The notes beneath the pieces are model-generated. The model did no database searches. It was not told where the DNA came from and worked only from the letters and a program-made list of their open reading frames with translations. A DNA stretch of 7,716 nt from Deltaproteobacteria bacterium (GTDB lineage Bacteria > Myxococcota > Polyangia > Polyangiales > B10-G4), in assembly GCA_019312705.1 (NCBI GenBank), contig JAFDCW010000180.1:1-7716 (forward strand), given 5' to 3'. The position numbers were made by a program, and so were the translations under genes. Position 1 is the first letter of the stretch, and every line of letters starts with the position of its first letter. Of this stretch, positions 1 through 6,730 are shown in pieces.

Positions 1-151
1 AGTCCCGGATGTTGCGCAGGTTGGCCTGGCTCCGGAGCGCGCTCGTATTGGCGTCCGAATAGCAGGGGATGAAGATGATGTGGTATTGGCGCATCCGGTC
101 GAGGTTGGACACCAGGTCCTCGAGGCTGCCGGCCGGGGTGCCGTACTCTTC
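1..151 (-). pseudogene. In-frame continuation of the lipoprotein gene beyond the TGA (partial, runs off the left edge)
   Basis: Reading on in the same frame after the TGA gives 50 open codons to the window edge. The text is protein-like and not shadow-like: it opens EEYGTPAGSLEDLVSNLD, then a strand-like HIIFIPC (about residues 24-30 of this stretch), and ends with LRNIRD. From memory, Myxococcota proteins of this type carry a Trp after a similar FYxNG motif and then an EDLVxNLDRMxxYHIIFIPC segment, so a single TGG-to-TGA change would explain the break. It may be a true nonsense mutation, a sequencing error, or (less likely) read-through. No start codon with a ribosome binding site is evident for separate translation of this part. 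Confidence 0.6.
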
Positions 152-805
152 TCAGCCGTTCGTGTAGAAGTCGATCGACTCCGAGCCGGGAGCGACCTCA
201 TACGTACCGGACGCGTTGACGGTGCCGATCTGCATCTTGCCGAGCACGTCTTGGAGGTCGTCGTAGTTGCCCGAGGCGACGGCGACCCGCGGAACGAAAC
301 GCCCGGCCGGAGGGTCGGCGATCGAAGGAAGAGTCGTCAGCTCCTGCTCGAGTGCCCGCGTCTCGCCGGCGAGGAGGGTGATCGGCGTCTGAATTCGGAA
401 CTGACCCTTTTCGACGACGAGGTAGTAGTCGCCGGGGGTGACGCCCACGATGCTGAACGACCCGTCGTGGGAGGCGATGCCGTGCACGCCGGATACCTCG
501 ACGCAGCGCTGGCAGAAGGCGGTCTGGGGGATCGGCTCCGGCATCCCGGCGGTCAACCGCACGACCGCGCCAAAGACAGGGATCTCCTGGCCCGCGGGAA
601 CCATGCCCGGCGCGTTGCCCGGCGCCCAGACACGACCCGTGACGATCGCGTTGGGGCCCGGGTTCGGGATGACCGAACTGTCTCCCCCCCCCGAGCCGTC
701 GATGACGCCCGTGCCTCCATCGCCTCGGGCGGCACCCCGCGTCGCACATCCAGCGGAGGCCAAGAATATGGCCGCCGAAACCAAGAGAATCGCCTTCGAG
801 CCCAT
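152..805 (-). CDS. Secreted lipoprotein with carboxypeptidase-regulatory-like domain, prematurely stopped
   Basis: The 217-residue product starts with a lipoprotein signal: Lys4, a hydrophobic stretch at residues 5-18, then SAGC with Cys20 as the likely lipidated residue. The Ser at -3 makes this a weak lipobox. A Gly/Asp-rich linker (about 21-52) follows. Residues about 53-156 look like a carboxypeptidase regulatory-like beta-sandwich (TGRVWAPG near 57, VVRL at 81, PGDYYLVVEKG at 124-134), with a CxxC pair at Cys98/Cys101 in the fold. Residues 174-190 (VAVASGNYDDLQDVLGK) resemble the start of a second domain that I know from longer Myxococcota proteins. The ATG at 805 is supported by AGGGA (815-819) nine bases upstream. 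The gene is divergent from kinase A. The TGA at 152-154 ends it where homologous text continues in frame to the window edge, so this is probably the front part of a longer protein. The role is unknown; the protein is presumably anchored in the envelope. Confidence 0.75.
   Translation of the reverse strand: MGSKAILLVSAAIFLASAGCATRGAARGDGGTGVIDGSGGGDSSVIPNPGPNAIVTGRVWAPGNAPGMVPAGQEIPVFGAVVRLTAGMPEPIPQTAFCQRCVEVSGVHGIASHDGSFSIVGVTPGDYYLVVEKGQFRIQTPITLLAGETRALEQELTTLPSIADPPAGRFVPRVAVASGNYDDLQDVLGKMQIGTVNASGTYEVAPGSESIDFYTNG
684..692. repeat. Nine-base C run (poly-G on the coding strand) in the lipoprotein gene
   Basis: A run of nine C on the plus strand reads as G9 in the minus-strand gene and encodes Ser38 and the Gly39-Gly41 linker, just after the signal peptide. 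The present length keeps the frame open. A change of one base would truncate the protein soon after export. Such runs can slip in replication and also cause sequencing errors. Confidence 0.8.
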
Positions 806-869
806 CGAATCATTTCCCTAACTGCGTGTGACCCCTCCCATCGGGGCCACTCGCTCGGAAGAATGCGAA

Positions 870-897
870 AATATAGCTCTCACAGCCCATGCGTCGA
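870..897 (-). promoter_or_regulatory. Candidate sigma70-type promoter for the divergent lipoprotein gene
   Basis: On the minus strand, TATATT (875 to 870) matches the -10 consensus at 5 of 6 positions. TCGACG (897 to 892) matches the -35 at 4 of 6 with a 16-base spacer. This is the most AT-rich patch of the region. Transcription would start near 863 and give a leader of about 58 bases. That leader contains a possible 6-bp hairpin (830-848, one G-U pair, 7-base loop) upstream of the AGGGA ribosome binding site. Assigned by eye. Confidence 0.4.
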
Positions 898-908
898 GCG
901 CAGTCGCC

Positions 909-938
909 TTGACCAGTGCTTTCGCCCCTCGATACCTT
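909..938 (+). promoter_or_regulatory. Candidate promoter for the kinase A operon
   Basis: TTGACC (909-914) is a good -35 match. With an 18-base spacer, TACCTT (933-938) keeps the key T-A-...-T positions of a -10 box but only 3 of 6 bases overall. Transcription would then begin around 945, leaving only about 14 bases before the ATG at 959. This fits the lack of a recognisable Shine-Dalgarno sequence there. Weak, by-eye call. Confidence 0.3.
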
Positions 939-958
939 AACAGAGCAGCGTTCCCTCC

Positions 959-2476
959 ATGCCCATCGTCCTCCTCACCGAAGAAGAGCGTCTCGGCACG
1001 ACCGTCGGCGGTCGCTACCGCCTCGACTCCGTGCTCGGAGCCGGCGGCATGGCCGTAGTCTTCCAGGCGAGGCACACCTGGACTGGCCGCGACGTGGCGG
1101 TGAAGTTCCTCGACCCTCGGCGAACGAAAGACGTCGTCCTCGCCGCCCGACGCTTCTTGAAAGAGGGCCGGGTCATCGGCGCCCTCAAACACCCGAACAT
1201 CGTCCAGGTCCTCGACATGGGGCGGGACGAGCACGGGATCGTGTTCCAGGTCCTCGAACTCCTGAAGGGTCACACCCTCGCGGCGCGCCTCGATGAGGAC
1301 GGACGTCTCACCGTGCAGGAGACCGTCGATGTGTTGGTGCCCATGATGGACGCCCTCACCGCCGCCCACGAGATGCAGATCGTGCATCGGGACGTCAAAC
1401 CCGAGAACATCTTCATCTCCTTCGATGAGTCCGGGGCGATGGTGCCGAAGCTCCTCGACTTCGGTGTCGCCAAAGGTCTCGACGAGGCGATAGAGGGCAA
1501 TCTGACGCGTGATGGCTCCGTGCTGGGTACGCCATACTACATGGCACCGGAGCAGGCCCGTGGTGCATCGAGTGTTTCGGCGCCGGCCGATATCTTCAGC
1601 CTGGCTGCGGTGGCCCACGAGTGTCTGGCCGGACAGCTCCCGTTTGGCGACCGTGACGCGGCGGAGTACGCGATGGAGCTGGTGGCTTCCGACGTGCCCC
1701 CGATTCGAGGGCACGTGCCCCACCTCGACGAGGACCTTGCCCGCGCAATCGATCGTGCCCTCAAGAGAGATGCTGCGAGCCGGCCTCAGAAAATGATCGA
1801 GTTTCGTCAGCAGCTGTCCAAGGCTGCGACGGCGGCCGGTTACACCGTCCCGGCGCCGGCAGTCTATACGCCCGAGGCCCGGGCTGAGCTCCTCGCTATG
1901 GGCGAGGCCGACCCCGCCGAGACCTTGGCGGACGACACGTTGCTCTCGGACCTCCTCGAAGGAGGCGAGAAGCGACCACCTGCGCCCCGCGCCTCTCTCG
2001 GTTTCAAAGCGATGGTCGCGGTGCTCGGCGTCCTGGCCATCGCCCTCGGCTTCTTCTTGGCTGGCGGCACGGAAGACCGCGGCGTCCCGGCGGCGCCAGC
2101 GACCGAAGCCACGCTTCTGGGCAATGAGCCGGCTTCTCGGGAAGTACCCCCGACGGCGGTCCCGGAGGAGGCCTACGAGGTTGATGAGGTTGCAGCAGAC
2201 GGCCCGTCCGCACCCGACCCCGAGCCTTCGGCCGACCGGGACGACGGAGAAGTGGGCGAGGAGGGCGAGGAGGGCGAGGCCCCCGTGATACGCCGCATTG
2301 CGGTGAGACGGAGGGTCGGACGCCCCGGCGCCGGTCGAGCCCCGCGCGCCGCGGAAGAATCGCCGACTGAAGCGCCAGATTCCCGGTCAAATGGTCAAAA
2401 CGACCCGAATTCGGCCGAAACCACGCCAACGGGCATGGGCCGGGGCGATGTCCCGAATGTGGTACGCGAGTTCTGA
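959..2476 (+). CDS. Membrane-anchored Hanks-type Ser/Thr protein kinase (kinase A)
   Basis: The 505-residue protein has a complete kinase domain (about 20-290): Gly loop GAGGMAVVF (27-35), ATP-binding Lys49 in VAVKF, Glu69 of helix C, catalytic loop HRDVKPEN (143-150), DFG (167-169), TPYYMAPE (191-198), Asp211 and Arg275. All residues needed for phosphotransfer from ATP to Ser/Thr are present, so it should be active. One membrane helix (about 349-369) follows a juxtamembrane linker. The outer tail (370-505) is low-complexity: acidic at 423-440, then Arg-rich at 445-463, with no domain I recognise and no PEGA. The domain should be cytoplasmic and the tail periplasmic. The ATG at 959 lies 19 codons before the kinase fold and lacks a clear ribosome binding site. 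It is the first gene of a three-gene operon with the TPR/PEGA protein and a lipoprotein. The substrate is unknown. Confidence 0.95.
   Translation: MPIVLLTEEERLGTTVGGRYRLDSVLGAGGMAVVFQARHTWTGRDVAVKFLDPRRTKDVVLAARRFLKEGRVIGALKHPNIVQVLDMGRDEHGIVFQVLELLKGHTLAARLDEDGRLTVQETVDVLVPMMDALTAAHEMQIVHRDVKPENIFISFDESGAMVPKLLDFGVAKGLDEAIEGNLTRDGSVLGTPYYMAPEQARGASSVSAPADIFSLAAVAHECLAGQLPFGDRDAAEYAMELVASDVPPIRGHVPHLDEDLARAIDRALKRDAASRPQKMIEFRQQLSKAATAAGYTVPAPAVYTPEARAELLAMGEADPAETLADDTLLSDLLEGGEKRPPAPRASLGFKAMVAVLGVLAIALGFFLAGGTEDRGVPAAPATEATLLGNEPASREVPPTAVPEEAYEVDEVAADGPSAPDPEPSADRDDGEVGEEGEEGEAPVIRRIAVRRRVGRPGAGRAPRAAEESPTEAPDSRSNGQNDPNSAETTPTGMGRGDVPNVVREF
2254..2280 (+). repeat. Nine-base tandem repeat (three units) in the kinase A tail
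   Basis: GGGCGAGGA occurs twice exactly and a third time with one change (2272-2280). It encodes GEEGEEGEA, part of the acidic stretch outside the membrane helix. The unit is a multiple of three, so gain or loss of copies would change tail length without breaking the frame. Confidence 0.7.
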
Positions 2477-2508
2477 TCTCCCGGCGCGATGAGCTATCCT
2501 AGTCCTCG

Positions 2509-3504
2509 TTGAGAGTCGTTCGTCTCATCGCGCTTTCGTGCGCCATGCTCTTTTTGTTCGCCGGAGCCGCTCAGGCTCAGGGTGGGGACCCCGATGCCAT
2601 AGCGTCGGGAGAGGGCGCCGACGCGCCGGTTCAGGAGGTTGCTCGGGGCCGTGAGGCCCGCGCGCTCTTCGAGCGCGGCATTTCCCTCAGCGACGAAGAG
2701 CGTTGGTCCGAAGCCCTCGAGTATTTTCGGCGCTCCCGAGCGCTCCTCGAGCGCGCGAGCAGCGCCTTCAACATGGCGGTCGCGCTCTTCCGCCTGGGCC
2801 GCTATCAGGAGGCGGTTCGGGCCTTCGAGGACTATCTGGGCCTCACCTCCGCGGATGAAGACGGTGCGCGCTACCGGGAGGCCCAGCGGTATCTCCAGGA
2901 GATGCGGGCCAACCTCGGTCGTTTGGTACTCACGGTGGTGCCCCCGGAGGCGCTGGTCTACGTCGACGGGGTGCCCTCGTCCGGCGAAGGCGGGCACCGA
3001 GAACTCCACCTCGACCCCGGCAGCCGGAATATCACCATCTCTCTCGATGGGTACCGGGCCCGGCGGCTCAACCTTCCCGTTCTCGAAGGTCAAGTTCACG
3101 AGAGGTCCATCGTGCTCGAGGCACTGCCGGGCGGAGACACTGTGCTCGGGGTGCAAACCGATGTCGACGATGCGGTGATCGAGGTGGATGGGGCCCGTGT
3201 CGGCGTCGGTTCTGCCGAGCTTCCGGTGGAGCCGGGTTCCCATCGAATCGAGATCTTCGTGGACGGCGCCTCGCGGTACTCGGAGGAGGTCGAACTCGAG
3301 GAGGGCGTTCTGCACCGCGTCGATGCCTCGGTCATGGACGACCGTGGCTCGACGTTCTTGGGATCTCCTTGGCCCTGGATCGTGGGCGGCATCCTGGTCG
3401 CTGCGGCGGTGCTCTCGGTGGCCCTCATCGTGAGCCAGCGGAATGATCCCCTCGAAGACTACACGGGGACGACGGGCGTCGTTCTGGAGGGGCTCCGGTT
3501 TTGA
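2509..3504 (+). CDS. Exported TPR and PEGA-domain protein with C-terminal membrane segment
   Basis: The 331-residue protein begins at TTG: an in-frame TAG at 2500-2502 excludes anything further upstream, and the next ATG (codon 13) would remove the Arg-containing start of the signal peptide. The signal peptide runs to about AQA-Q at 23/24. Two TPR-like helical pairs lie at about 44-116 (GREARALFERGI, SSAFNMAVALFRLGRYQEA). A PEGA-type beta domain follows at about 138-204 (VVPPEALVYVDG, LDPGSRNITISLDGY), and a second, weaker one at about 212-275 (AVIEVDGARVGVG, EPGSHRIEIFVDG). A hydrophobic segment (288-309) after SPWPW and a short tail ending GLRF close the protein. The bulk should be periplasmic. 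It starts 32 bases after kinase A and overlaps the lipoprotein start, so it is probably co-expressed and may be a partner or sensor for the kinase. The partner role is inference. Confidence 0.85.
   Translation: MRVVRLIALSCAMLFLFAGAAQAQGGDPDAIASGEGADAPVQEVARGREARALFERGISLSDEERWSEALEYFRRSRALLERASSAFNMAVALFRLGRYQEAVRAFEDYLGLTSADEDGARYREAQRYLQEMRANLGRLVLTVVPPEALVYVDGVPSSGEGGHRELHLDPGSRNITISLDGYRARRLNLPVLEGQVHERSIVLEALPGGDTVLGVQTDVDDAVIEVDGARVGVGSAELPVEPGSHRIEIFVDGASRYSEEVELEEGVLHRVDASVMDDRGSTFLGSPWPWIVGGILVAAAVLSVALIVSQRNDPLEDYTGTTGVVLEGLRF
3486..3492 (+). promoter_or_regulatory. Strong ribosome binding site that fixes a TTG start
   Basis: GGAGGGG lies inside the end of the TPR/PEGA gene, eight bases before the TTG at 3501. 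It supports this uncommon start codon, which overlaps the upstream TGA as TTGA and suggests coupled translation. Confidence 0.65.
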
Positions 3505-4655
3505 GGCACCTCGGGACAAGCCTCTTGGCGCTTCTGATCCTCGTCGTCCTCCCGGCATGTCAGGGGCATCCGGGCCGGGTGCTGGTCGTCGTCGACTCCG
3601 ACTATTCGGTGCCCGCCGAGTTGTCAGAAGTGCGCGTGCTCGCGGGCCCCGTCGACGACCCGGAGAGTCGTACGGGCCAGGCCTTTGCCCTCACCGAGCT
3701 CCGGCCGCCCCCGGCGGGAACCCACAACTTGCCGCTCTCCCTCGTGGTCGTTCCGCGCGACGGCGATTCGCATCGCGAGGTAGAGGTCGTCGTCGAAGGT
3801 CGATTGGTTTCGATTGGCGACGTTCTGGTGCGGGCAACTCGCGTGCTGCAGGGGTTCCGCGCCGGCGACACGGTGATACTTCCGATTCTCCTCACCAAGA
3901 ACTGTGAGGGGCGCGTGTGCGGCGATGGCCTGACGTGCATTGATGGGGCCTGCGAATCGTCCGCGATCGACCCCGGGGTCCTTCGCATCGCAGAAGACCC
4001 GGGCGAGGAGTTTAGAGGTCTCGTCGAGGCCGGGATCTCGATCGACGGCAGCAGCGATGCCTCGGACGGTGCGATGGATGCGGGCGATAGCGGCACCGAT
4101 ACGAGCGTGGTCGACGATGCCACCACGGATTCGTCGTTGGATTCTGGCCCATTGGACACGGGTGCCCCGGACGCCGGCCCGTGTGGATCCCCCGTGATCC
4201 TCCCCCACGCGGTCCTCGCCGGCGGCGACGAACTCTATCCCCTCGCCCCGGCCCCCGGGGTCTGGGCCTACAACGCCCAAACGGCAGACAACGACCCCTA
4301 CGTCGAGTGGGCCTACCGTGCCCCTTCGGGCTGTGAAATCTGGCGCGTCGAGCCCTTGATACCGAGCGGCACGCCCGCAGACCCATTTGTCGACTGCAGC
4401 GGCAGGTGTGCGAACGAACCGAGCAACAGCGCCCTCTACGAAGTCTATGTCGATGGACTCACGGCGCCCGTTGATGTCGACGAGTTCGTCAGCCTGAGCC
4501 AGGACGGCGTCGCGGGACGTATTCCCTTCGATTTGATGAATCCGTCGCAGACCGTCGCCGTGAGGCTGAGTGACGTGACGTCGTTCGCGGGGCCGGCCAA
4601 GCGGCAGTACATCATCATCCACGATGCTGTGTTCCACATGCGCCCGGCCCTCTGA
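3501..4655 (+). CDS. Cys-containing envelope lipoprotein with Asp/Ser-rich linker
   Basis: The 384-residue protein starts at TTG, overlapping the previous stop (TTGA). It has a clear lipoprotein signal: a hydrophobic stretch at 8-17, then LPAC with Cys20. Residues 25-132 look like a beta-rich domain (RVLVVVDSDYSVP, then strands around 80-130). A four-Cys motif follows, CEGRVCGDGLTC (135-146) with Cys151, spaced C-x4-C-x5-C-x4-C, a style common in Myxococcota surface proteins. Residues 181-226 are a flexible Asp/Ser/Gly/Ala-rich linker. The C-terminal domain (about 227-384) contains Cys228, Cys278, Cys299 and Cys303 and aromatic-rich strands, with no family I can name. It is third in the kinase A operon and its stop lies 28 bases from the convergent kinase B stop. 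An envelope role linked to kinase A is plausible but unproven. Confidence 0.85.
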   Translation: MRHLGTSLLALLILVVLPACQGHPGRVLVVVDSDYSVPAELSEVRVLAGPVDDPESRTGQAFALTELRPPPAGTHNLPLSLVVVPRDGDSHREVEVVVEGRLVSIGDVLVRATRVLQGFRAGDTVILPILLTKNCEGRVCGDGLTCIDGACESSAIDPGVLRIAEDPGEEFRGLVEAGISIDGSSDASDGAMDAGDSGTDTSVVDDATTDSSLDSGPLDTGAPDAGPCGSPVILPHAVLAGGDELYPLAPAPGVWAYNAQTADNDPYVEWAYRAPSGCEIWRVEPLIPSGTPADPFVDCSGRCANEPSNSALYEVYVDGLTAPVDVDEFVSLSQDGVAGRIPFDLMNPSQTVAVRLSDVTSFAGPAKRQYIIIHDAVFHMRPAL

Positions 4656-4683
4656 GCCTGCCGCGCCTTGCACGCGTGCCCCG

Positions 4684-6729
4684 TCAGAGCTCGACGCGGA
4701 CACGTACGGTGCCGCCCGCCGGAACGTCGACGACCCGGCGGACCGCCCGTCCTTGGCTCGGGCGCAGGGTCAGCGTATGGCGCCCGGCGGCGAGACTCAG
4801 TCGCGCGGGGGTGCGGCCGAGGCGACGGCTGCCTTCGAAGATGTCTGCCCAGCCTCCTACGGCGAAAACGTTGACGAGGCCCGGCTCTCCCGTCGCTTGC
4901 TGTGCCATGGCGGAAGGCGGCCTGCGAGAGCCCCGCATGGCGGTGTGCGTCTGCGGGGGCCGACGATCGCGGGCGGCGACGACCGGTTCGGAGCTTGGCT
5001 CCTCGGGGGCAGCTTCGGTCGTGGGCGGGGTCACCGGCGCCGCCGGTGCCGGCGTCGGTCCGGGAGTCGAGGGGGGAGCCTGGTTCGTCTCTTCGACCGG
5101 GGCCCGGGTCGCCGCTTCGGTGCCGGCCGGCGCACCGGCTCCCGAGGGCCCTTCGGCCTGTTGCGGCTGACCGCCGACCGCGGTTGGGAGCTGGGGGGGG
5201 CCGGCCGGGGTGTCCGTCGCCAGGTATGCCAGCAAGATGCCCACCACCAGTGCGATCACCCCGAGGCCAACCTTGAGCGCGATGTCGAAGAGAGCCTTCC
5301 TCGAATGCTCTTCGGTGGTTGGCGGCTCTTCGTCGATCTCCGAGGCTTCAAAAGGAGAGGGCGCCCCGACGCTTCGCGAACTGGGGTGGGCGGTTGCGGC
5401 GCGGTCGGCACGGTCCGACAAGCCGCCCACGTGGATTTCACTGGTAACCGCGTCGGCGAACGGCGACGGGGCCCCGGCGGCGGCCGGCGCGCGGAGATGT
5501 CTGTCGGGGTCGCTTCCGATTTGCGCCGTGGCCTCACCGTCTTCGCGGCGATGGGGCGCGTAGCTCGGCGGCGCGATGCCGTCCGGGTGCACGACCGTCG
5601 CCTCACTGTGGAGGCTTCGCGGCGCTTCGTCGTGGCGATGGATGATCTGAGAGACGAGCCCCTCGGGGGGAGCGGCCCGCAGTCGGGGGGCTCGGTCGAT
5701 GGCCCCGTCGTCGAGGCGGGCGACGGAGCGACCATGCTTCATTGCAGCGCGGTGCTCCTCCGGGAAGAGCCCTCGCATCCACTCCCCGAGCTCGCCATGG
5801 CCGAGGTGCTCGCCGCTCTTGATCGCGAAGCGGTTCAGGTCCCGTGCGACGTCCCGGGCATTTTGATAGCGCTCGTCGCGACTGCGCGTCAGCAGGCGAG
5901 CGACGATGCCATCGAGCTCCGGGGGACAGTTCGGTCGCACCGACCTGACCGATGGGATCGGCTCTTGGATGACGGCACCGAAGATCTCGGTTTCGGACGG
6001 GCGGTGGAAGAGCGCGCGCCCCGCGAGCAGTTCCCAGAGCACGACCCCCATGGACCAGATGTCGCTCCGCCAGTCGATCCCCTCGCGGCTGAAGGCCTCC
6101 GGCGACGCGTAGGCGAACTTTCCTTTGAACGTGCCCGCGACCGTCTCGTGGCGCCGTCCCGTCGCTTTGGCGATGCCGAAGTCGAAGACCTTGACCACCC
6201 CGTTGTAGGTCATGAAGACGTTCTCCGGGGAGATGTCACGGTGCACGATGCGCATGGGACTGCCCTGTTCGTCCCCGGCCTCGTGGGCCGCATAGAGGCC
6301 CTCACAGGCCTCCGCGACGATCCGGGCCGCCCGGGCCCAGAAGAGCGGATGATCGCGCGCCCCCTCGGTCGTGTAGGCGCGCCGCAGAACCTCGAGGAGG
6401 GTTTGGCCGACCATGAACTCCATCACCAGGAAGCTCACCCCCGCCTCGTCACCGAAGTCGTGCACGGCGCAGACATTTGGGTGCCGGACCAGAGAGTTGA
6501 TCCGCGCTTCATCGAGGAACATCTCCGCGATATCGGGATTTCGGTCCGCGAGCCCCTGGTGCATCACCTTGATGGCAAAGAGCTTTTCGAAGCCAGCCGC
6601 GCCGACGGCCCGGGCGAGGTAGATTCGTCCCATGCCCCCTTCGGCGATGTCCCCGAGCAATACGTAGCGTCCGAGGCGACGCGCGTCGGCAGCGGAGGCG
6701 ATGACCGTAGCTTCGCGGCGCAGTTCCAT
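4684..6729 (-). CDS. Membrane-anchored Hanks-type Ser/Thr kinase with C-terminal PEGA domain (kinase B)
   Basis: The 681-residue protein has a kinase domain at about 22-303: Gly loop EGGMGRIY (30-37), Lys54 in FAIKVM, Glu74 in LDEARI, catalytic loop HRDISPEN (163-170), DFG (183-185), YASPE (207-211), Asp223 in SDIWSMG, and Arg287. The catalytic Asp and metal-binding Asn are present, but the usual Lys of HRDxKPxN is Ser167, and APE is SPE. Similar loops occur in other myxobacterial kinases. A long linker precedes one membrane helix (about 484-504). A Pro/Ala-rich spacer (505-610) then leads to a terminal PEGA-type beta domain (617-681; VNVFAVGGWADIFEG, GRHTLTLRPS) expected in the periplasm. 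I chose the ATG at 6729, one base after the upstream TGA. A start at 6771 would add 14 residues unlike a kinase N-terminus and overlap the TPR gene by 41 bases. It is last in its operon. Confidence 0.93.
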   Translation of the reverse strand: MELRREATVIASAADARRLGRYVLLGDIAEGGMGRIYLARAVGAAGFEKLFAIKVMHQGLADRNPDIAEMFLDEARINSLVRHPNVCAVHDFGDEAGVSFLVMEFMVGQTLLEVLRRAYTTEGARDHPLFWARAARIVAEACEGLYAAHEAGDEQGSPMRIVHRDISPENVFMTYNGVVKVFDFGIAKATGRRHETVAGTFKGKFAYASPEAFSREGIDWRSDIWSMGVVLWELLAGRALFHRPSETEIFGAVIQEPIPSVRSVRPNCPPELDGIVARLLTRSRDERYQNARDVARDLNRFAIKSGEHLGHGELGEWMRGLFPEEHRAAMKHGRSVARLDDGAIDRAPRLRAAPPEGLVSQIIHRHDEAPRSLHSEATVVHPDGIAPPSYAPHRREDGEATAQIGSDPDRHLRAPAAAGAPSPFADAVTSEIHVGGLSDRADRAATAHPSSRSVGAPSPFEASEIDEEPPTTEEHSRKALFDIALKVGLGVIALVVGILLAYLATDTPAGPPQLPTAVGGQPQQAEGPSGAGAPAGTEAATRAPVEETNQAPPSTPGPTPAPAAPVTPPTTEAAPEEPSSEPVVAARDRRPPQTHTAMRGSRRPPSAMAQQATGEPGLVNVFAVGGWADIFEGSRRLGRTPARLSLAAGRHTLTLRPSQGRAVRRVVDVPAGGTVRVRVEL

Positions 6730-6730
6730 C

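Noticed and set aside
152..154. TGA as selenocysteine or as a Trp codon by genetic-code change
   Set aside because: No convincing stem-loop is visible directly after the TGA, the expected residue is Trp, and all other genes here end at TGA.
80..940. 286-codon plus-strand frame opposite the lipoprotein gene
   Set aside because: It is a shadow frame of low-complexity Arg/Asp-rich text; the minus strand has a signal peptide, ribosome binding site and domain.
818..1723. 301-codon minus-strand frame opposite kinase A
   Set aside because: It is antisense to the conserved kinase core, and its His/Glu/Asp-rich composition is typical of a complementary frame.
2494..3558. 354-codon minus-strand frame opposite the TPR/PEGA gene
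   Set aside because: It is antisense to a gene with signal peptide, TPR and PEGA features, and shows no domain of its own.
4650..4689. CTCTGA...TCAGAG inverted repeat and the GCACGCGTGC palindrome (4670-4679) as a bidirectional terminator
   Set aside because: The inverted repeat is only both genes ending in CTC TGA, the 28-base loop does not fold well, the palindrome leaves no loop for a stable stem, and there is no T run on either side.
5193..5200. G8 run in the Pro-rich spacer of kinase B as a phase-variable tract
   Set aside because: It is short, in frame, and encodes the Pro-rich spacer in a region full of G/C runs; nothing beyond composition supports switching.
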